From: Marinoscillum sp040222955
GTDB taxonomy: Bacteria; Bacteroidota; Bacteroidia; Cytophagales; Cyclobacteriaceae
Reading direction: 5' to 3'
DNA: 64,000 nt
NCBI RefSeq assembly: GCF_040222955.1
Contig: NZ_JAVKCA010000009.1
Coordinates: forward strand, 1-64,000
Of this stretch, positions 7,179-14,749 are shown piece after piece. Every line of letters begins with the position of its first letter. The stretch's first letter is position 1. The position numbers and the translations under genes are program-made. A model generated the notes under the pieces. It saw only the letters and a list, made by a program, of their open reading frames with translations. It searched no databases and was not told the origin of the DNA.

Positions 7179-8165
7179 TTAGTTGAATGAGTTTAAATAA
7201 TCAAGCACCACTGGATAGACCGAACTCCATCTGAAATAAATCATTTCATGCCCGGTATCATCAATCTGAATAATCTTTGGATTCGTAAAAAATGCCGCTT
7301 CCTTTTCGGCAAAGCTCAAACCATATGACTGGTTATTTTCACCATACAGAAAGAGTACGTTGGTTTGATATTGGTTTAAGTTGGTGGTAAAGTCAAAACC
7401 TTCATTTTCTGAAATGTCGATAAAGGCTTGTAAAACAGCAGCTCCATTTCTCCAAAAAGGAGAGGGGCCTTCGATACCTTCATCATTACCTTTTGCATAG
7501 GAAAAACTTGAAGCCATGCTTAATTTATAATCCAGAATTTGGTGTTCATTTTCTCGTCCGGTCAGGAATTGGTCGTAGTAAAGAACATCATTTGTTATTT
7601 CTGAAAAAAGGTTCAGCTTTCGGCTTGATTCTCCATACTCGTCAAGTAGTTGTTTGTTAAATCCACCAGCTTCAGCGAATATAGCCCCATCGATTCTATC
7701 AGGGTACGTATTGATGTATGCAGCTGCAAGCATAGCACCCCACGAATGGCCAAAGAGAAACACCTTTTGACTGGAAGAAGTCTTATAATGTACGATCACC
7801 GCTGTGAGGTCGTCTAAGTAGAGTTGAATAGTGTAAGTATCCTTATCATGCCGTTTAGACAGGCCTGTACCTCGCTGGTCATAGAATACTACATGGTAGC
7901 CATCATCTGCTAGCTGCCTTACGTTAAGTCCGTTTTGGTAGTCTGATCCAGGACCTCCATGCAGAAAAATGACTAGGGAGCCATCAGGGTTTCCGTAGGT
8001 TTCAGCATGAAGTGTTGTCCCGTTTACCGATATGGAGGGTAAGTTGGGGTCTTCTGCTACAGTTTTAGGTACCAGGTTGCCCGGTTCATGAATGTCTAGT
8101 TCCTGTTCGCAGGAAATGAGCATCACACAAGCTAATCCTGTAACTGTCCAAATTTTTAAGTTCAT
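7179..8165 (-). CDS. Alpha/beta hydrolase lipoprotein (proline iminopeptidase-like)
   Basis: The start is ATG 8165 (MNLKIWTVTGLACVMLISCE); the lipobox LISC marks an exported lipoprotein. Alpha/beta-hydrolase hallmarks are present: HGGPGSDYQNG (oxyanion loop, as in peptidase S33 prolyl aminopeptidases), DQRGTGLS, the nucleophile elbow GHSWGAM, and a late histidine in DTGHEMIYF. The substrate is unknown: peptide, ester or lactone hydrolysis are all possible. It is followed at 5 bp by the outer-membrane-like gene and preceded by two direct repeats (8212-8240, 8278-8305) that suit control by the adjacent AraC regulator. Confidence 0.85.
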   Translation of the reverse strand: MNLKIWTVTGLACVMLISCEQELDIHEPGNLVPKTVAEDPNLPSISVNGTTLHAETYGNPDGSLVIFLHGGPGSDYQNGLNVRQLADDGYHVVFYDQRGTGLSKRHDKDTYTIQLYLDDLTAVIVHYKTSSSQKVFLFGHSWGAMLAAAYINTYPDRIDGAIFAEAGGFNKQLLDEYGESSRKLNLFSEITNDVLYYDQFLTGRENEHQILDYKLSMASSFSYAKGNDEGIEGPSPFWRNGAAVLQAFIDISENEGFDFTTNLNQYQTNVLFLYGENNQSYGLSFAEKEAAFFTNPKIIQIDDTGHEMIYFRWSSVYPVVLDYLNSFN

Positions 8166-8211
8166 ACTTTTCAAGTTTTAAATTTGATGCAAAAGACAGA
8201 GCTCAATGATT

Positions 8212-8305
8212 GTCAATCGCCCCAATATGAAAAGTGGAACTCATTTATTGGTTTGCTTTCTCAAGCTTTAACTCATAGACAATCAAACCATTGTGAAAAG
8301 TGAAC
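8212..8305 (-). promoter_or_regulatory. Pair of direct repeats, candidate AraC-type operator
   Basis: Two similar blocks of 28-29 nt, at 8212-8240 and 8278-8305, both end TGAAAAGTG(G)AAC on the plus strand and both contain CAATC near the start. They are 66 bp apart in the same orientation. The first lies about 50 bp before the hydrolase start codon; the second abuts the stop codon of the AraC gene. Direct repeats of this kind are usual binding sites for AraC-family proteins. No clear -7 box was found. Confidence 0.5.
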
Positions 8306-9442
8306 CTACTGCATGAGAGCTGACACCCGTTTATCGGGCATTATTTTCCGCTCTTTCAGGTATTCGGAAGGAGATTTGCCGGTGAGGTTTTTGAAATTTC
8401 TATTAAAAGTTGTTTTGGAATTGAACCCGCATCCGTAGGCAAGCGACAGAAGTGTATATTTTTGATTGTCTTGAATGGCAATACGTTCCTTAAACTCTTC
8501 AATCCTCAATGTATTGATATAATCGAAGAAGTTTTTTTGTTCGACAGAATTGATCACTTGAGAAAGCGTGTTTGGATGTATGTCAAGTTCTTCCGCAACC
8601 ATTTTCAATGTCAGGTCAGGTGTAAGGAATAATTTCCTTTGTTCCATCAATTGAACAAGTTCACTATGGATGGCTCGCAATTGACTCTGAGTAAGTGCTG
8701 ATTTGTCATACTTGGCAATTTCGGGTACCTGCCCACCAGGCTCTTTTGATGTAGGGGCAGGATAAAATCCCAGCGTTTGTTGATTTGTAAAAACGCCTAC
8801 TTGTTTAATGCCGTAGTACCCAACGAAGATCACAAACAAGACTACCGATGAAAAAATAATTTCATCATCAGCAAAGAAGACGAGTACCCAGATGAACGAT
8901 AAGCAGAGAACTAATCCATAGAGCCAAAGCAGGTTTATCTTTTCAATAGAAGAAAAATTGTCCTTAATCTGCTTTTTATAGTTTCTTAAAGCCCGTAGTG
9001 ATAAAATAGTATAGGTAATTCCCGATAGGATGATTCCAATAAAAATGATGGTTGATTGGGTTTCAAATCCTTCCCCTTCATTTAGGTAAACCATGATTTT
9101 CTCTTCCTGGCTCAGACTTATAAACGGAATGATTACTAAGAATCCAATTGCAAAGGGTAGAAAATGGAGATACATTTTGACTCTGGCAAGTTGTCCCGAG
9201 GTGAGTGCTAGTGTGTAAAGAAAAAGGAAAGGCCCATGCAAAAGGGGTAATGGTATTTCGAGTCCCAATAGGTAAGGGGTCTTCAAGTATTCATTGGAGG
9301 AAATAATCGAAAACAAAATTAAATGCACCAGAATCACACAGAGCCATGTGAAGAGTACTCTGTCGGCAATGCTTTTCCCTTTCTTGTTCAATAAAATAAA
9401 TGACAGGAAGGATGTTATGACTATTCCGATTATGTATATCAT
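8306..9442 (-). CDS. Membrane-bound AraC-family transcriptional regulator
   Basis: A 378-residue protein. Residues 1-215 hold about seven hydrophobic helices (IIGIVITSFLSFILL, FTWLCVILVHLILF, and so on). A linker and a C-terminal AraC/XylS domain follow, about 265-372, with two helix-turn-helix units (LTLKMVAEELDIHPNTLSQV and YTLLSLAYGCGFNSKTTFNR, ending TGKSPSEYL). Regulators of this build are common in Bacteroidota and sense signals in or at the membrane. Its target is probably the hydrolase/outer-membrane pair directly downstream, where two direct repeats precede the hydrolase. Finding a regulator and two targets inside an attC-bounded stretch is unusual. Confidence 0.9.
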   Translation of the reverse strand: MIYIIGIVITSFLSFILLNKKGKSIADRVLFTWLCVILVHLILFSIISSNEYLKTPYLLGLEIPLPLLHGPFLFLYTLALTSGQLARVKMYLHFLPFAIGFLVIIPFISLSQEEKIMVYLNEGEGFETQSTIIFIGIILSGITYTILSLRALRNYKKQIKDNFSSIEKINLLWLYGLVLCLSFIWVLVFFADDEIIFSSVVLFVIFVGYYGIKQVGVFTNQQTLGFYPAPTSKEPGGQVPEIAKYDKSALTQSQLRAIHSELVQLMEQRKLFLTPDLTLKMVAEELDIHPNTLSQVINSVEQKNFFDYINTLRIEEFKERIAIQDNQKYTLLSLAYGCGFNSKTTFNRNFKNLTGKSPSEYLKERKIMPDKRVSALMQ

Positions 9443-9470
9443 TTATTTGCAGTGTCCTTTTTTAGGTGAC

Positions 9471-9587
9471 GCACAACGTCCAACTATCATCCTAAAGCTG
9501 GACTTTTCAAATTTCTATAAAAGTATCTTATCCCACCAGCCTTTGCAAATAGCTCAGTAAGCTTATGGATGATAGTGCCTGTTGTAT
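9471..9587 (-). other. attC-like recombination site (second copy of the 94 bp body)
   Basis: The palindromic body at 9483-9576 is nearly identical to 123-216 although the flanking genes are unrelated. The minus-strand cores are ATACAAC (9581-9587) and GTTGTGC (9471-9477). GTTGTATGCC at 9581-9590 is the exact reverse complement of GGCATACAAC at 10448-10457, 10 of 10 bases. So the unit 9583-10455, holding one gene, has matching ends like an integron cassette. Confidence 0.75.
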
Positions 9588-9592
9588 GCCGT

Positions 9593-10441
9593 TCAGTCTT
9601 CAATTTCAGTGACGTATCTACTTGAAATCCATCCTATTACCTTAGTTGGGAATTCATTAGGAGTTTGTAGAATGCAGTTCTGGACGTTCATATCCAAGTC
9701 GATAGTGACATACCACCAAATGCGTCCTGTTTCATCCGTTTGTTCAGCAAGAGCAGTTCCTACGGTTCCTTGTTTTAGGGTTGCAAAAGTATTTCCCGTA
9801 ATCTCTGCCCAATGGAATTCTGTATCATCGTCAATAACTGGCGCTAAGCGAAGTTTATAACCTTCGTTGTTCACCACAAACTTAATTGGCTGATCAAAGA
9901 AGTTTTTGGGTTTTACAAGTTCCTCGAGCACCTCAACGGATTGAAAAATTTTGCTAAATGTTGGTCTGCTTTGATGATTGTAGTTGACCTGATAAACCGA
10001 ATTGATCAGTCGAAAATCTGCGCAGCAACCTGGAGTTGACACAAATACTTTGTCTAAAATTCCATCTTTCCATATGACTTTTGAAATTCCTTGCATGACT
10101 TCAAATACTTGTTCAAATCCTGAGTTAGTTTGGATGAAAAAGAAAACGATATTCGGTTCTCCGCCACTTGGACCTTCGAAAACGACATCTTGTAAACCGT
10201 CATTGTTAAGATCAACTGCTTTTGTGTAGTTCCAAGAGTTGTCACCACGTGCATCAATCATAGCAAGTGAACCACTTAGTAAATTGTTCGCTCGACAATA
10301 CTTGTCAAACCGTGATAGCAGTTGATAATCATATTTAAGTTGACCGGCCCATGGGTCTAAGCTGTCAATTGTTCGAATGTAGTTCTGGGAGTTACCCTGT
10401 AGCACTACAAATAGGGATAATAAGATGAATGTTACTCTCAT
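9593..10441 (-). CDS. Secreted protein with an FG-GAP-like motif and C-terminal SH3-like domain
   Basis: The start is ATG 10441 (MRVTFILLSLFVVLQGNSQ, signal peptide), about 282 residues. An alternative upstream start at 10477 would lie inside the family B repeat and is rejected. The middle contains VDLNNDGLQDVVFEG, a calcium-binding FG-GAP/VCBS-type loop. The C-terminal 90 residues fit a bacterial SH3 domain (LRLAPVIDDDTEFHWAEI, then ETGRIWWYVTI, then GWISSRYVTEIED). SH3b modules often bind cell-wall peptides, so an envelope-binding role is possible. It is a single-gene unit with matching 10-base ends at 10448-10457 and 9581-9590. Confidence 0.75.
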   Translation of the reverse strand: MRVTFILLSLFVVLQGNSQNYIRTIDSLDPWAGQLKYDYQLLSRFDKYCRANNLLSGSLAMIDARGDNSWNYTKAVDLNNDGLQDVVFEGPSGGEPNIVFFFIQTNSGFEQVFEVMQGISKVIWKDGILDKVFVSTPGCCADFRLINSVYQVNYNHQSRPTFSKIFQSVEVLEELVKPKNFFDQPIKFVVNNEGYKLRLAPVIDDDTEFHWAEITGNTFATLKQGTVGTALAEQTDETGRIWWYVTIDLDMNVQNCILQTPNEFPTKVIGWISSRYVTEIED

Positions 10442-10447
10442 GGATAT

Positions 10448-10544
10448 GGCATACAACAACCGAACATCAACCACCAATGGCTGTTACTCGCTTGTAACGT
10501 TACCAAATCTAGCTGATTTTCCATCCTGAACAAACCATTGTCGG
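10448..10544 (-). repeat. Cassette core plus family B palindromic repeat (copy 2)
   Basis: The core GGCATACAAC (10448-10457) and the 74 bp element 10471-10544, with ends CCACCAATGG and CCATTGTCGG. The interior is almost identical to 3383-3456 (GGCTGTTACTCGCTTGTAAC is shared). It is followed by GCTATGGGGGCTCCACC, also shared with the copy near 6341-6357. This is the last such element; to its right lie the phytase operon terminator and ordinary genes, so it marks the right border of the array. Confidence 0.65.
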
Positions 10545-10578
10545 CTATGGGGGCTCCACCTGGTACCTGGCCACCATC

Positions 10579-10609
10579 AAAAAAAGGTGACCAAGCCACC
10601 TTTTTTTTT
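10579..10609 (-). terminator. Rho-independent terminator, end of the phytase operon
   Basis: An 11 bp perfect stem (AAAAAAAGGTG / CACCTTTTTTT) with a 7 nt loop and an A/T-rich tract on both sides. It lies 29 bp after the phytase stop codon and could act in both directions. Confidence 0.8.
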
Positions 10610-10637
10610 AAAAAAACCAATAGAGAAAATCTGATGG

Positions 10638-11723
10638 CTATTGCTGCCGCTCAATCTCTTCCAACAAATCCTTCCAGGCATAGATCTGGAAAGTTTTGTC
10701 ATCAGACATGGCCACAAACAACCCCTTTTCAAAAGGCGCTCCAAAATTCATATGGCTCACTTCGGAGCCGTCACTTTCATTGGTGGATACTTTTAGCCTG
10801 GCAATGATCTCATGCTGGTGGGGGTTGCCGGCTTTTCCTTCCCGGGGATAGACCAAAAACTCATTGGCCTGCTGATTTGAAACCAGGAGGTAGCCTGTTT
10901 TGGAGCCGGTCTTGTAAATAGAGATCCCTTCCCTGTCTTCCTTAAAGTCATCAAGACCAAATGCAGCCAATTGGTCGTTACCCATGTCAGGATCAGCATG
11001 GTACTTTCTAACCCCGAATAACTCATCAGAGTAATAAACATATCCAGACTCCTGGTCCACACAGATTGCTTCGATCTCTCCTTCGTTTCCACTGAACTGT
11101 CCAAACTTCCTGGTCAGTTTACCCACAAAATAGCCATCCTGAGGGATCAGATCGTACTGATATAAATATTGATCCAGCCAGAGTGAATCTGCCTTTCTGC
11201 TCACGATCACCTGAACACTCGTATCTGTCGGTTTGTACAACCCGACGCCCATCACAGCCCGAAATTCAGAATCTTCAAAAACCGGAATGCCGCCATTATC
11301 CAATGGCTGCATTTCCGGAAGGCTGTAGACCCTTATTTGTTGTTTTTCGCGCTCGGTAAATACGGCAATATCTACCAGAGAATCGCCCAACCGGACACCA
11401 TAGGTAATCTCAATGTTATTGGGACGCTGAATGTTTCGCACCCTACGGGTTGTATCTTCATTGCCCTGCAGGTCAAAAACAAAAATGCCTCCATCCGTAT
11501 CTTTGTCAGTGCCAAGGATGAGGGATTGGCTCAGGTCTTTTTTATTCAGCCAGATGGCGGGATCATCACTGTCGTAATTGACCGCTGAAGTGACAAACCT
11601 GGGCTTCAACACTACTGAATCAGAAGTTGCTTCTTCTTCATTGGTGTTTGATTCTGCCGTTTTTTGTTGCGAACAGGCACCTGCTATCAGTGCCAGGAAC
11701 AATATTCCAATTATATTTTTCAT
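10638..11723 (-). CDS. Beta-propeller phytase, lipoprotein
   Basis: A 361-residue protein with a lipoprotein signal (MKNIIGILFLALIAGACSQ). The mature protein fits the beta-propeller (BPP) phytase family, which hydrolyses phytate to lower inositol phosphates with calcium bound in the active site. The visible signatures are DSDDPAIWLNK (the family's DADDPAIW motif), GTDKDTDGGIFVFDLQG, NNIEITYG, and EGEIEAICVDQESGYVYYSD. It is the last gene after a TonB receptor (53 bp gap) and is followed by a strong terminator. BPP enzymes next to TonB receptors suggest capture of phytate or its products from outside the cell. The family call is firm; the natural substrate is inferred. Confidence 0.9.
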   Translation of the reverse strand: MKNIIGILFLALIAGACSQQKTAESNTNEEEATSDSVVLKPRFVTSAVNYDSDDPAIWLNKKDLSQSLILGTDKDTDGGIFVFDLQGNEDTTRRVRNIQRPNNIEITYGVRLGDSLVDIAVFTEREKQQIRVYSLPEMQPLDNGGIPVFEDSEFRAVMGVGLYKPTDTSVQVIVSRKADSLWLDQYLYQYDLIPQDGYFVGKLTRKFGQFSGNEGEIEAICVDQESGYVYYSDELFGVRKYHADPDMGNDQLAAFGLDDFKEDREGISIYKTGSKTGYLLVSNQQANEFLVYPREGKAGNPHQHEIIARLKVSTNESDGSEVSHMNFGAPFEKGLFVAMSDDKTFQIYAWKDLLEEIERQQ

Positions 11724-11776
11724 CTATAAAACTTTAACTGTCAGGGCGGCCGTGCACCGACCGCCCTGATCACTGA

Positions 11777-14602
11777 CTATTTGAATAAATCGAATTTGAG
11801 ACCAGCATTGATGCGGGCGTTGTAGTACTCTGCCTGCATGGTGCGCTCCTGTATACCCTGGTAATACCTTAGGGGCTGATTGGTAAGGTTGTTAGCCTCC
11901 AGGAAGAATCTCCAGTTTTCAGTAAATGCGTAAGAGGCATTCACATCCAGAAAAAACTGCTCATCATAGTATCTGTCATAGAACGCATCGCCACCCACTT
12001 CATCCACATAATCTCCGGAATAATTGATTGACACTCTGGCAATGAATTTCTTAGTTTCGTAGGAGAGCGAAGCATTGAACAGGTTTCTGGCTGTTCCGGG
12101 CAATCCAAGGTCATCCCGCAAATCCCCATCCTCATTGGCCACGCCCTCTGCTTTAGAGTCGGTGAATGTATAGTTCAGATAGACACCTAAACCTTTGAGT
12201 GCACCTGGCAGAAAATCCAGTTGTCGCTGAAAGGAGGCTTCGATGCCATTGATGGTACCTGTACCTCCGTTTTGCGGCTGGTACACATCAAATCCGGCAG
12301 CATTTTCAGTAGCGGATACATAGATAAAATGTTCCACGTTTTTGTTGAAATATCCCAATCCGATCAGACCAATGCTTTCAAAATATTGCTCTGCCATAAA
12401 ATCTATGTTCATGGATGTGGTAGGGTTCAGGTCAGGATTACCCAGGAATAATTCCTCATCCTCAATGCGATTGTCCACATAAGGCACCAGATCAAAATAA
12501 TTGGGCCTTGCCAAAGAATTGGTCCATGCCAGTCTGAAAATCAGGTTGTTGGTGGCGTTGTATTTGAAGTGCACATTAGGAAGTACATTGGTATAGTTTT
12601 TACTATTGGTCACTTCCCTCACAAAGTCTTCTTCATTTTCAAATTCATTCCCGGTATACTCAATGGAGGTGTTTTCCACACGCAAGCCTACGATGGTACT
12701 GAATTTGGTGTTGAATTCGTATTTTCCCATTACATAGCCTGCCGTTACCACTTCGTTTGCTTCGTAGTTGTCAGCCAGGTATTCATCAGGCTTATCTTCC
12801 CCTTCGAATCGGCCCGCATTGCCCAGGTCAAGGCCACCCAGCCATTCATTGGAGGCGAAGCTTCCAGCAGCATATTCCTCACCAGGCAGGAATCCATCGT
12901 CAGTCTTTTCCAGCAGCGGAACCATATCGAGGCTTTCAAACTCATCACTTAGGAATGAATATTCTGAGAACCTGTTCTCTCTTTTCTTATTCTTGATTCT
13001 CACCCGGGTGCCGGCTTTGAAAAACCCTTTATTTCCAATGGGTAGTTTTAAATCTATGCGGCCGTTCAAATCTGTTTCTTCCGTATATTGGTTTTCTTCT
13101 GTCAGCTCATCCAATTCGAAATTTGACAAATCTGACAGCTCATTGCCTCCCAGAGACAGGTCGGTTCCCACCTGGTAGGAGCCATCGTTTGGAGCGCCGG
13201 TAAACAAAGGTTTTCTGGGGTTTGAAATGTCCTGATAAAAAAGGATGCCCAATGGTTCATCTTCACCGTCTACTGTGGTTTCCGGTTCTGCCACATAGTT
13301 CACATACCTTTCGTTCAGTCTTTCTTCGGAGGCTTTGGACCAACCACCCATCCAGGTCAATTCCGCATTTCCTAAGAGATGCTCACCACTTATAGAGGTG
13401 GAGATTGTCCTCTGATCTTCTAGCCTGGCATTTTTGTTTCGGCCGCTATCAATACCTCCCTTTGTCTCTCTTTCTACTTTCTCAGCAAAAGAAATTCCAT
13501 TTGCATCAGGTTCGCCCATATCTGCCAAGATTACCCTGTACCTGTTTTCCCAGTCATCTCTCCAGTTGTACATGCTGTTGATAAAGATCTTGTGCTTTTC
13601 ATTGAACATGTAGTCCAGGTTTAGTGAAGCTGACCTTCTGATTCTCTGCACCTCGTATACCCGTGTTTCAAATGATTCAATATAAGCATCCACATCGTCA
13701 CCTTCTGTCCATTCCGCTTCTATGTTGTCCGACCCAAAGTTGTGGTTGTTGTAAGACATGCTCGCCACATACCCCAGTTTATCATTGAGTGCTCTGTCGC
13801 CATAGATCATGGCACCAGTCCATATTGGTTTGCCTGACAGTGCATTGTATCCGGAGGCGAGTGTTCCGGAGATTCTTTGTCCGGATGGATTAGACCTGGT
13901 CACCAGGTTGACAGAACCACCGATGGCATCAGCATCCATATCAGGCATGATGGCTTTATTGACCTCTATGGTCTGGATCATGTCCGAAGGGATCAAATCC
14001 ATTTGGATGTTTCGATTGTCTCCTTCTGCAGAGGGGATTCTGTTACCATTGATGGTTACCGAGTTCAGGTGTGGTGCCAGTCCTCTGATGACAATGTTTC
14101 TGGCTTCTCCCTGATCACCCTGCATGGTGATACCCGGGATTCTTTTCATCGCATCACCAATGTTCGCATCCGGGAAACGTCCGATTTGATCTGCGGCCAC
14201 CACGTTGGTAATGTTATCATTTGTCCTTTGCCTGTTGAGTGCCTTGGCCTGACCTTTCAGGCGATCACCCAATACCAGCACCTCTGCACCCAGTACCACA
14301 CCAGGCTCCATATTCAATGTTAATTCTGATACTCCAGAAGAAGTAGAGAAGTCCTGCTCTATTGGAGCATACCCAATGAACGTCACTCTCACCGTGTGAT
14401 CCCCCGCCGGGATGTTGGTAATGATATAAAACCCGTCTGCGTCAGAAATACCCCCTACAAAATCCAGATCTGTAATCTGGATAGTAGCTCCCGGCAATCC
14501 GAGGCCATTTTCATCAATGACCCGACCCTTGAGGGTGGACTGACCGAAAACAGTCAAAACACCCGCTGCTAATGTGATAAATGTTAGAATTAATGATTTC
14601 AT
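11777..14602 (-). CDS. TonB-dependent outer-membrane receptor
   Basis: The start is ATG 14602 (MKSLILTFITLAAGVLTVFG), about 941 residues. Order of parts: signal peptide; a carboxypeptidase-regulatory-like domain (TLKGRVIDENGLGLPGATIQ, to about 110); a plug (ADQIGRFPDANIGDAMKRIP, GDQGEARNIVIRGL, NRIPSAEGDNR); and a 22-strand barrel ending in GLKFDLFK. The plug and barrel resemble the group that carries sugars or phytate products in proteobacteria and Bacteroidota rather than SusC, and no susD gene is nearby. Position between a TPR-LuxR regulator and a phytase suggests import of phytate or its breakdown products. The transported molecule is inferred. Confidence 0.93.
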   Translation of the reverse strand: MKSLILTFITLAAGVLTVFGQSTLKGRVIDENGLGLPGATIQITDLDFVGGISDADGFYIITNIPAGDHTVRVTFIGYAPIEQDFSTSSGVSELTLNMEPGVVLGAEVLVLGDRLKGQAKALNRQRTNDNITNVVAADQIGRFPDANIGDAMKRIPGITMQGDQGEARNIVIRGLAPHLNSVTINGNRIPSAEGDNRNIQMDLIPSDMIQTIEVNKAIMPDMDADAIGGSVNLVTRSNPSGQRISGTLASGYNALSGKPIWTGAMIYGDRALNDKLGYVASMSYNNHNFGSDNIEAEWTEGDDVDAYIESFETRVYEVQRIRRSASLNLDYMFNEKHKIFINSMYNWRDDWENRYRVILADMGEPDANGISFAEKVERETKGGIDSGRNKNARLEDQRTISTSISGEHLLGNAELTWMGGWSKASEERLNERYVNYVAEPETTVDGEDEPLGILFYQDISNPRKPLFTGAPNDGSYQVGTDLSLGGNELSDLSNFELDELTEENQYTEETDLNGRIDLKLPIGNKGFFKAGTRVRIKNKKRENRFSEYSFLSDEFESLDMVPLLEKTDDGFLPGEEYAAGSFASNEWLGGLDLGNAGRFEGEDKPDEYLADNYEANEVVTAGYVMGKYEFNTKFSTIVGLRVENTSIEYTGNEFENEEDFVREVTNSKNYTNVLPNVHFKYNATNNLIFRLAWTNSLARPNYFDLVPYVDNRIEDEELFLGNPDLNPTTSMNIDFMAEQYFESIGLIGLGYFNKNVEHFIYVSATENAAGFDVYQPQNGGTGTINGIEASFQRQLDFLPGALKGLGVYLNYTFTDSKAEGVANEDGDLRDDLGLPGTARNLFNASLSYETKKFIARVSINYSGDYVDEVGGDAFYDRYYDEQFFLDVNASYAFTENWRFFLEANNLTNQPLRYYQGIQERTMQAEYYNARINAGLKFDLFK

Positions 14603-14679
14603 GTGTTCGTTAGTAGAATTGATATGACACAAGGGTAATCATCTGCTTTTACCCCATCGTTAATCCAGCTACAACAAAA

Positions 14680-14719
14680 AGGCAACAGCTTTAAACCACC
14701 AGGCAACATAAGAGCAACA
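14680..14719 (-). promoter_or_regulatory. Repeated AGGCAACA motif upstream of the receptor
   Basis: AGGCAACA occurs at 14680-14687 and 14701-14708, exactly 21 bp apart (two helical turns), with a partial copy AGCAACA at 14713-14719. These lie in the 147 bp between the TPR-LuxR gene and the receptor gene. Phased direct repeats of this kind suit activator binding, and the neighbouring LuxR-type regulator is the obvious candidate. This is not proven. Confidence 0.4.
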
Positions 14720-14749
14720 CATGATGGTAAGTAGATGTCATCCAGGGAT

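Noticed and set aside
8093..8100. Possible promoter for the hydrolase within its own signal region
   Set aside because: It lies inside coding sequence and lacks a -33 element.
10438..10620. 60-residue leftward frame starting at the terminator
   Set aside because: It is made of the terminator stem and the family B repeat and overlaps the true cassette gene start.
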